Assembly: GCF_030272615.1 (NCBI RefSeq)
Contig: NC_081407.1
Span: forward strand, 317,962,456-318,026,455
From: Cryptomeria japonica
Lineage: Eukaryota; Streptophyta; Pinopsida; Cupressales; Cupressaceae
Direction of reading: 5' to 3'
Length of the DNA: 64,000 bases
Shown: positions 56,298 through 64,000 of the stretch, piece after piece
Layout: every line of letters starts with the position of its first letter
How positions within the stretch are numbered: the first letter of the stretch is position 1
Notes under the pieces: model-generated
Seen by the model: only the letters and a program-made list of their open reading frames with translations
Database searches by the model: none
Told to the model about the DNA's origin: nothing
Made by a program: the position numbers and the translations under genes

Positions 56298-57240
56298 ACA
56301 CATAAAGTAAAATCATCATCTTTAGGATACCACAAACCATATTCAGATATTCCTTGTAAGTACCTAAAAATCCTTTTCACCGCACTCTCATGATTTTCTC
56401 GAGGATCACTTTGATATCTTGATGCAATGCAAACTGCATTCATTATATCTGTTCTAGTTTGAGTCAAATATAGAAGACCTCCAATCATAGACTTGTATCT
56501 TGTAGGATTTATCAATGCTGACTCATCTTCTTTGTCAATTTCTCACTTGTAAACATAGGAGTACAAACTAATTTAGAATTTTCAAGACCAAATTTCTTCA
56601 ACTACTCCCTAGCATACTTAGTTTGACAGATGAAAATACCATTATCAGTCTGAGTAATCTACAAACCTAAGAAAAATTTCATTTCTCCAATCATAGACAT
56701 CTCAAATTCATTCTTCATATTGTTAGAAATTTCATGCACAACTTACCCTCACCTCCAAAAATAATGTCATCAACAAAGACCTCAATAATCAGTATATCAT
56801 CATCAGTGAATTTATAATATAGATTACTATCTGCATTACCTTTAAAGTGAAACCAAGTTTTAAAAGATATTTGTCCAACCTTGCATACCAAGCTCTAGGT
56901 GCCTCTTTCAATCCATATAAGGCTTTGTTTAAACTGCAAACCATGTTTTTATCATCTGAAAGTGAAAAGACATCATGTTGCTCAATATAAACTTCCTTAT
57001 CAAGATCCCCATTCAGAAAAGAACACTTAACATCCATCTGATAAGCCTTGTAGTTTTTATGTGCAACATAGGCAAGAAATAATCTTACAGCTTCAATCCT
57101 AGCTACTGGTGCAAAGGTTTCATCATAACCAATTCCTTCCTTCTGAGAATATCCTTTACAAACCAATCTAGCTTTATTCCTCACAACTTGTCCAACTTCA
57201 TTTAATTTATTCCTAAAAACCCATTTAGTTCCAATAACAT
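56298..57240 (-). pseudogene. Copia reverse transcriptase and start of RNase H
   Basis: RT blocks on the minus strand: [80 protein letters not shown] (57184-56820). After frame changes come the YKSMIGGLLYLTQTRTDI and RIFRYLQGISEYGLWYPKDD blocks (56515-56298) that lead into RNase H. The catalytic Y-x-D-D strand near 56780 is not intact in any frame. Confidence 0.8.
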
Positions 57241-57584
57241 TCTTATTTTTATTGGGGAACTAAAATCCATGTGTTATTCTTTTCTATCTAATCTAATTCT
57301 TCTTCCATAGCTTTCATCCAACATTCATCTTTACATGCTTCAGTTACTGATACCGGTTCAACTTGAGAGATTAAATATACCTCATCAGCTTCCAATCTTC
57401 TTCTTGTCATCACTCCTTTTTTCTTATCCCCAATGATCTAATCTTCTGAATGATTGAACCTTACATACCTAGGAGTCTTCTGATTCTCTTTTTCTCTTCC
57501 CTGATCTTCAATTATTATTGAATTTTGTGATGTACTGTCGGAGTAACTGGTTTAGCATTTTGTTCTGGTAAAGGTGTTACCGAT

Positions 57585-58346
57585 TCAGTTATGATCATTT
57601 CCACTGTTGGTTTTTTTCTCATAAGTTTTGATTTGACTTCTATTCAGCTCATCCACCTTGACATTAGTGCTCTCCACAATTCTCTGCAATCTTTTGTTAT
57701 AACATCTATATGTTTTTTTTTCATTAGAATAACCAAGAAATATTCCTTCATCACATCTAGGATCAAACTTTCCAATGAAATAATCTCTCTTGATATAACA
57801 TTTACTACCAAAGATTCTGAAGTATTTAACTATAGGTGTATTGCCAAACCATGACTCATAAGGTGTCTTACCAGTTTCTCCTTTGATATGAACTTTGTTG
57901 AATGTATAAACTGATGTGCTCACTACTTCTCTCCAGTAGATATGAGGCAAATTAGCTTCCACCATGATGGTTCTAGCAACATCCAAGATAGTTATGTTCT
58001 TTCTTTCCATAAATCCATTTTGCTGAGGTGTTCGGGAAGCAAAAAATTGTCTCCTTATGCCATTCATCTCACAAAAGTTATTAAACTCACCATATGTGTA
58101 TTCTCCACCATGATTTGACCTTAAACACTTAATCTTCAATCATGTCTTAGTTTGAACCTTAGCTTTAAAGATTTTAAACTTTTCAAAAGCCTCAGATTTC
58201 TCCCTTAGAAAAGTAACCCACATCATTCTAGAATAATCATCAATGATTAGCATAAAATATCTATCACCTTGAAAATTTTTGATTCTAGCAGGACCACACA
58301 AATTAGTATGAATAAGATCAAGAACATCATTATATTTGTCTTGCAT
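57585..58346 (-). pseudogene. Copia integrase, catalytic residues altered
   Basis: The core shows IHTNLCGPARIKNFQGDRYF, LIIDDYSRMMWVTFL, LRSNHGGEYTYGEFNNFC and QQNGFMERKNITILDVART, then the KTPYESWFGNTPIVKYFRIF and DEGIFLGYSNEKKTYR tail. The first catalytic Asp (normally in the DLCGP block) is Asn, and the second (normally in the SDNGGE block) is also Asn. Only the Glu of ERKN remains. A stop lies at 58140. Confidence 0.85.
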
Positions 58347-58369
58347 ACCCTTAAAAGAGGTTCTGGCCT

Positions 58370-58838
58370 ATTTTCCATTTGACATTCTTTACATACCAGA
58401 TTATAGGGCTTCACAATCTTAGGTATATCTCTAACTACCTTAGTTGAACTGATCTTTACTATGCAATCAAAATTCATATGACATAGCCTTTTATGCCAAA
58501 GCCAACTCTCATCAGTTTGTGCAATCAAACATGCCTTCTCACCAGAATTCAAATGAAAAATATTACCATTTGTCTGAGTATTGGTAGCAATCTCCAATCC
58601 AGATCTATTAATGATCTTGCATTTTCCATCCTTGAATTGTAATTGAAATCCCTTATCTACCAACTGTCCTACACTCAAAAGATTATGCCTTAATTCTTTA
58701 ACATAATAAATATTATCAGTATTGTGCTTACCATCTAATGATATGGTTCATCTTCCTTTGATCATGCATACTTTGTCATCCCCAAATCTAACCAGACCGC
58801 CATCAAATTCTTGCAAAGATAGAAACTTCCTTTTATCT
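58370..58838 (-). pseudogene. Copia protease end and pre-integrase zinc region
   Basis: The minus strand gives MTRDKRKFLSLQEFDGG, a stop after MIKGR, LDGKHNTDNIYYVKEL, NLLSVGQLVDKGFQLQF and then WLWHKRLCHMNF with VCKECQMENRP (HHCC zinc set). The protease active-site part is absent: the sequence jumps from the middle of gag to MTRDKRKF, so a deletion has removed the gag zinc knuckle and the catalytic Asp. Confidence 0.75.
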
Positions 58839-59423
58839 CTAGTCATATGATGTTCTCAATTCATTAATTGCAGTAGCCTTCATCTTATAAGCCAGTGGTA
58901 AGAATCTTAGAACTTTAGAAACTATTTCATCTTCACTCAGAGATCCACCACAACATTGAATTCCCATGACAATTTCATTTACCCTTTCCATAAATGCAGT
59001 AATCCTTTCATCTTCTTCCATCTTCAAATTTTCATATCTCACCCGGTAACCATCAAGTTTAGCAATCTTAACAGTAGGGTCACCTTCATTTAGAGTCTCC
59101 AGCTTGTCCCATATAGCTTTTGTTGTTGGTTTGTCAGTCAATCTCATTATTTGCTAATCAAAAAGTGCACACAAGTGGGCTTCTCTAGCTCTACAATCAT
59201 TCTCAAGCTCTTTATCCAAGTTTGGCGGAGGAGGATTTCCAGATGTCAGATTAAAAGGGGTTACACCATTCTCAGTGATCTCCCAAATTTCCTTACCAAG
59301 ACATCTCAGATGAGTCTCCATCTGAATCTTCCATACTCTGTAATTTGTTCCATCAAGCCTATGAATTTCTCTCCGGAAGATAGCTGCAGATGAACTAGAT
59401 GAACTTGAACTATTAGATGTCAT
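58839..59423 (-). pseudogene. Copia gag, N-terminal and middle part
   Basis: ATG 59423 opens a Ser-rich start (SSSSSSSSAA), then RLDGTNYRVWKIQMETHLRC (the DUF4219/UBN2 signature), ENDCRAREAHLCALFD, a stop near 59155, WDKLETLNEGDPTVKIAKLD, MERVNEIVMGIQCCGGSLSE and VLRFLPLAYKMKATAINELR. It is truncated before the zinc knuckle by the same deletion that removes the protease active site. Confidence 0.8.
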
Positions 59424-59465
59424 AGGATCTTCCTCAAGCAGTTAAGCTTCTGCAGAGAGGACCAA

Positions 59466-59478
59466 CACTTTGATACCA
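59466..59478 (-). promoter_or_regulatory. Primer-binding site of the copia element
   Basis: The minus strand reads TGGTATCAAAGTG two bases inside the 5' LTR remnant. This is an initiator tRNA-Met type site with one change from TGGTATCAGAG. Confidence 0.8.
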
Positions 59479-59480
59479 AT

Positions 59481-59619
59481 TATTAGACAGTTCAAATAAT
59501 CGGAGGACAACTGAGAGGGGGGGGGGTGAATCAGTTGTCACTAGATTACAGAAACTTTAAGCATTTAAAACTTTATTACCAGAACACATAAGATCAATAC
59601 TGGAATACATAAACCAATT
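59481..59619 (-). repeat. 5' LTR remnant of the copia element
   Basis: It matches 40934-41075 (GGACAACTGAGAGGGG, TCACTAGATTAC, AGCATTTAAAA, CACATAAGATCAATAC). It stops abruptly at about 59619, where TIR-coding sequence begins. Confidence 0.8.
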
Positions 59620-60009
59620 AATAGAAAATAGGAATGATAGGTGTGCCATTCTTGAGCATAAACGAAATCTCAACAAGACACGATGGCGATTGTGCATATG
59701 TGGGAGAAAATATTGCTAAGTGAAGGGAAGCACGAGAAATAGCATCTTGTAGCACTTTAGGAAAGCGATCCCCCAAATGAAGATTAGGGGAATCAAGAAA
59801 GACATTAAGACCCATATTAGTGAGGGCATTGTAGATATCTGTGGCTAGCTCGCGTTTATATCGGGCCCACGATGATTAATAAAAACATTGTTAGGCAATA
59901 GTGATGATGATGTAGCAGAAGAAGATGCAGATATAGATGGAAATGGGGGAGCTAGTCCATCAAAAGCATTTACAATCTCAGTGTCTGGTTGACGAGAAGT
60001 AGATGTCAT
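59619..60009 (-). pseudogene. Second TIR gene copy, truncated and frameshifted
   Basis: Paralogue of exon 1 of the TNL gene at 29.9-33.8 kb. From ATG 60009 it reads MTSTSRQPDTEIVNAFDGLA and NNVFINHRGP. A one-base loss near 59857 changes the frame, and it continues MGLNVFLDSPNLHLGDRFPK, SLHLAIFSPTYAQSPSCLVE and GTPIIPIFY. It lacks the MGLCNS start of the other copy, and the Trp of SPWCL is Ser. It ends at the copia LTR junction, so NB-ARC and LRR exons are absent. Upstream, 60178-60228 still aligns with the TNL promoter region (TGTCGTTATGTG...GTAATGTTCGA), so the promoter was duplicated too. Confidence 0.85.
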
Positions 60010-60041
60010 GGAATCCGTTCAAACTTAACACGGAAGACAAA

Positions 60042-60163
60042 CAAAAAAAGCGGTACCTAATTGCACTACAAACGAGGCTTACATACCTACCCCCTTATGG
60101 GATTTGAACTTGTGACCTCTCTTTCAAGAGCACATCTCCACCACTAGGCCAACTCAGACATCA
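60042..60163 (-). mobile_element. tRNA-derived SINE in the upstream region of the TIR copy
   Basis: The minus strand has an A-box-like GAGTTGGCCTAGTGGTGGAG and a B-box-like AGTTCAAATCCC about 37 bases apart, then a non-tRNA tail ending in a T run (CGCTTTTTTTG). This is the layout of plant tRNA-derived SINEs. The matching region upstream of the other TNL copy lacks it, so it inserted after the duplication. Confidence 0.6.
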
Positions 60164-60239
60164 TTAAAGAAACAATGCACTTGTCGTTATGTGTTGACTG
60201 TAATGTTCGAGTAGATTGCCGACCTCGTAGAAGATGGAA

Positions 60240-62290
60240 ATGGAGCAGTGATGGGATGTGAGGTGAAATTTGTACTTTTTATCAATTTGAGTATTGAAAT
60301 GGACGGGCTAGTTGCATACAGAGCACAAACATAACGACCTTGAAAGTATGGGCATATGTTTATATGGTTAAATTTAAAAGTGTCATAATTAGTATTAATG
60401 ATAAAGAATTGAATTTTTTATTTTTTATGTTTAAGTTATGTCTGGTAAAATTTTTATGTTTTTTTATTTTATTAGTTTTTTTCGAGCTATCTATTAAGTT
60501 ATAAGTTTGTAATCAATAAATTGATGAGCTAGTATACTTAAAATAGTTTGATTAAATTTTTGTGTATACTTTTCAAAATTTATTTCAAAATATTAAATTT
60601 ATTTTATATAGTATTATCTTAGTAAATGATAGTTATTAATATATTGTGAAATTGTGAACTTGATCATTTGTCTCGCTCCCTCTATCTGGAAAAGAAAGGG
60701 GACACGATAAAAAACAATAGGTATGGACTACGGAGACATAAACTACAAGCTTCAGCTAGAACAATAAACCGGCCTATCCCCACCCCTTCCACATCACAAA
60801 AGCAACCCTTTATTACTTTTATAGAGGGGGTGATAACTTCCATATTGTTTGAAAGGGTCGAGGTCTTATTAGTCTAATATAAGTCGTTAGGCTCATAATT
60901 CATTGTTTTGTTGACTAGATCTTTTTCATTGTAACTATATTTATTTTGACTATAAATCAATTAATAGTGTAGCCAATTTATTTTAAATACTTTTTTATTA
61001 TATTACTTGTACCATTTATTATTGACATTATTTTGTATTAAAATAGTTGGGGACCATTATAGGCAGTTTTCTTTTATGATATTGAAGCCAATTTTTTTTT
61101 TTTATGAGTATTCATGATTATTTAAAAGTTGCAATAGAAAATATGAGAGATTGTGATTAAAATAATTAATAATAGAATAAACAAAAATTACATGTTTTAT
61201 TTTTAAAGACATAAAAATGAGAAATAATGAAAAATTCATTAAATATTTTTAAAATATCAATAAGAAAAATAATATTTAATAAAAGATAGTGAGTAATTAT
61301 AATTTATATCTATATGTATCACACATTTCTCAAGATATGATACATTTGTGCAAATTATAACATTTGTCATCCATTTAAAGTTAAATTTATTCATGTTCAA
61401 ATGTAATGATTAATTTGCATAGCATTTAGAGCTTTAATTCTTCTTTGATAAACATATGTAACATAGTTCTAACATTTTTTGAATTCAGCTATATCATTTT
61501 AATTTTCAAACATAACTTAGAATAATGTTTTTAAAAGTGGTTTAACAATTTCATCTCTAATCTATCAAGTGATGTCATAAATTTTCATTATAGTAGTAAT
61601 ATTGAAAAAATAATTATTCTAACAACACTACTTTAAACTAATTAAATTATTACATATCTCACTCGTGTAGGAAGAAGAAATAACACATCAATTGTTTTAG
61701 GTTTGTATCTCTCCAATAATAACATGGTTTTTTTATAATCCATTATGCAACAAGAACAAAAATGTGCATTATTTGGAGAGGTGGCATATATTGTCTACTT
61801 TCATGGAGGTGATTAGTTAGTTTATCACATTTGATTGATGAGTTAACTTATTTGACTGAATTATTAACAATATTTATTGATTAGCCAACTAAGTTAAATG
61901 ATGACTTGATCTATGGGGCACAAATATTTATATTTTTTAAATTATTTGTCAATAATCCATTTATTTGAATTTGCTTTAATGCTTGAATATACATGAAAAA
62001 ATGGTTTATTTAAATAATAAAGATTTTTTAGTCTCTTTGATTTTGATAAAGTCGATTAATTAAGGTAAGTAAATTATTTTAAGTAGTGGATGAGTGATTA
62101 TGTTAGAAAGTGTTGAGGTGAGAGTGATGCTATGCAGATTAGTATATGTGAGATTTTTCTTTTTACAATTTGCCCATTTAAAATGGTATTACCATTTTCT
62201 ATGTCAACCTTAGAAGTTAACCTAGTACTATTTTCTATGTCAACCTTGGAGATATCTATTAATTATTTATATTTCTTCTTGTGTGTGTTG
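60240..62290. other. Gene-free AT-rich stretch
   Basis: Strongly AT-rich with no ORF or repeat structure I can support. Confidence 0.5.
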
Positions 62291-62299
62291 TTAAAATTC

Positions 62300-64000
62300 C
62301 CTAATTGTTGTTTCTTTATCCTTAATGGTTTGTCCAAGAATATCATCATGTGGAGAAGGAGAAGGCATTAATATTTGTGGAGGATGAGAAGGTACAAATA
62401 TTGGACAAGGGACAAGAAGAGTAGGTGGTACCTATTCTATATCTCTTGCTACTTTTATACTCTTGAATTCTTTGTCTTGGCCCTTCTTAGTAGCAGTTCT
62501 TATTAAACCTCTTATTCCTCTTATTCCTTGAGGGATATTGAGGGATACTGTAGAAAGAGGGATATTGTCTTTCTCTCTCTTGGTATTCCTTTGTGTTACA
62601 ATAGTTGATGATTCTCATATTCCTATTGTGTACTTAGGAGCTTGAGGAGTTTTCTTAGAAGAAATTTGTTGATGTGGGTTTGGAGCATCCATTGGGTAAG
62701 TATTCCTTATCCAACCCTTAGTTTTGGAAATTCTTGATTTTGGCCTTGATAGAGGTGTTTTCAGGTAGAAAATAATTCATCCTTTCCATAAGATATTTTT
62801 ACTTCTTTTTTTTTTAATTATAAAGGAAGAGTCCAACACCTTCCCATACTTATGCATTTCCTTAGGGACTTTATCTAATTCATATCCCACAATTAGAGGG
62901 AGTTTCATCCTATAATAATTCCTTATTCTCCCTTCATTCTTATCTAAAATATCAGAATAATAATATTCAATAGGTTGTATGTGTACAAAGAATGGTATAA
63001 TCAAGAACCAATTTTTCTCATAGGGTCCATCTTTGGCCTAATACAAGTGCATTGTTAAATGAACCAGTTCTAGATCAGTTACCATTACTAAATACATGCT
63101 AGAATAAGAATATATACATTTAAATTAATTGGGAATGTGAAGCTCTAGCCTTCTTCTTATTGGTGATCAATTTTTGTTCTCCACCACCTACTTGCAAATT
63201 TACAACAAGATGATGTTATTACTAAGCTTCCTAGGGAGTGTATATTGTGCCTTATGAAATCCATCCACTTTGATATAGGAATACATGTTGAATTAGATAA
63301 ACCAACATCTCAATTTGGCCACTACTCTAGTTGTTTCCAATGATAGCCTCTTTATATAGTCATTCTTTAGGCACATAATGAATGAATATACAAATGCATC
63401 ATCAAAAATTGATATAATCCCTCTAGCTCTCCTTTAATTAAACTAGGGATGATGATCATACACTTTAGTTTACTACAACTACATAGTTCCTACTTGGTTT
63501 AGTCCAAGAAAGTTGGTCTAAAAAGCCAACAAGTAAACCAAGTAGGAGGTCATATGGAAGTTGGATAACCCTAAAACATCTAATATTCATTGGTATAATG
63601 AATCATTGATTAATGTGGAACAATCTATCCTTTTAACATCACAAATATAGAGGACAAAGTAGCACATTTAAGGGTATAAGTCCTTGGCATTGGGAACAAC
63701 AAAGAACCTATTCAGAAGGTTGATGAAATATTTATAATCCTCTTGGAATTCACTTTTGTGATGACCTTGGCTATTTTTAATATTAATTTCCTCATTTACA
63801 TAATAATAGGTTATCATTAAGGAATTTTATGTGGTATGGTTTCTTCCTCACCACACCTTATTGTCACCTTCATATGGATTCTCATACTAGGCATAAATGG
63901 GAAGCCCAAAAAATATCTTAATCCCCTCTAAGTTGATATCAAGAATTGTCTAATCTGTAAGATATTTTTGTCCTTTTTCTCTTCTTATCATCTTCTTAGG
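62300..64000 (-). pseudogene. Degraded retroelement-type ORF running off the window
   Basis: On the minus strand one reading path of about 550 codons can be followed with scattered stops and frame changes. Pieces include INLEGIKIFFGLPIYA, EFQEDYKYFINLLNRFFVVP and DCSTLINDSLYQ (63950-63600), then FVYSFIMCLKNDYIKRLSLE and YIKVDGFHKAQYTLPRKLS (63400-63220), then PFFVHIQPIEYYYSDILDKN through to a basic Pro-rich tail (63004-62300). There is no catalytic motif. Its style resembles the extra ORFs of the Tat-like and pol-less elements, so a further retroelement fragment is the likeliest reading. Confidence 0.4.

Larger units (their letters stand above)
40934..59619 (-). mobile_element. Ty1/copia retrotransposon, decayed, interrupted by a 13.3-kb DNA element
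   Basis: Minus-strand order from high to low coordinate: partial 5' LTR, initiator-Met primer site, gag, protease remnant, integrase, RT, RNase H, purine tract, 3' LTR. This gag-protease-integrase-RT-RNase H order is diagnostic of Ty1/copia. The RNase H coding region breaks off at 56298 and resumes at 42965, flanking the DNA element. Only the last about 139 bp of the 5' LTR remain, fused to a TIR gene fragment at 59619. No target duplication can therefore be tested. Confidence 0.85.

Overview
The window looks like a piece of a large gymnosperm nuclear genome, probably a conifer. The grounds are a conifer-style TIR-NBS-LRR gene, nested Ty3/gypsy and Ty1/copia retrotransposons, AT-rich spacer, plant intron signals and initiator-tRNA-Met primer sites. 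There is no bacterial or organellar gene organisation. Nearly everything recognisable is a mobile element or a resistance-type gene, and most coding regions carry in-frame stops or frameshifts.

Layout. (1) 1-1181: C-terminal part of a broken plant-mobile-domain gene on the minus strand. (2) 1182-23042: a Tat-like Ty3/gypsy element of about 13.3 kb once its insertions are removed. Order: LTR, gag, protease, archaeal-type RNase H, RT, RNase H, integrase, an antisense ORF, a long coiled-coil ORF, LTR. It holds a solo-LTR-like insertion (4721-5979, TSD TGAAA) and a pol-less copia-type element on the minus strand (15090-22421, TSD TGTTG). (3) 23043-29500: an orphan ORF, a LINE RNase H fragment, a degraded LTR-element end, a 228-bp tandem duplication and AT-rich DNA. 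(4) 29892-33920: a five-exon TIR-NBS-LRR gene on the minus strand, complete in domain order but with two in-frame TAG codons. (5) 34100-40933: gene-poor DNA with short duplications. (6) 40934-59619: a decayed copia element on the minus strand, next to a truncated second TIR gene copy (59619-60009). (7) 60240-64000: AT-rich DNA, then a degraded retroelement-type ORF running off the end.

The most unusual object is at 42966-56297. A 13.3-kb segment with imperfect terminal inverted repeats (AGGGTNNGTGCAGGATCA) interrupts the copia RNase H. It carries a transposase-like ORF on the plus strand and a six-exon gene on the minus strand in which every intron is phase 0. The two genes converge, and each has exactly one in-frame TGA. 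Upstream of both genes, and near the right end, are copies of a palindrome related to ATCGGATATCCGAT. Between and around the genes lie a 1.2-kb imperfect foldback with an expanded GA tract, a 20-bp hairpin array, seven copies of a 359-bp satellite, a 22-bp minisatellite and about 1 kb of TA-rich microsatellite. I read this as a large, recently disabled cut-and-paste DNA transposon of a family I cannot assign to a well-known plant superfamily.

Limits: boundaries and splice sites come from reading the sequence by eye. Family assignments rest on motif recognition, without database searches.
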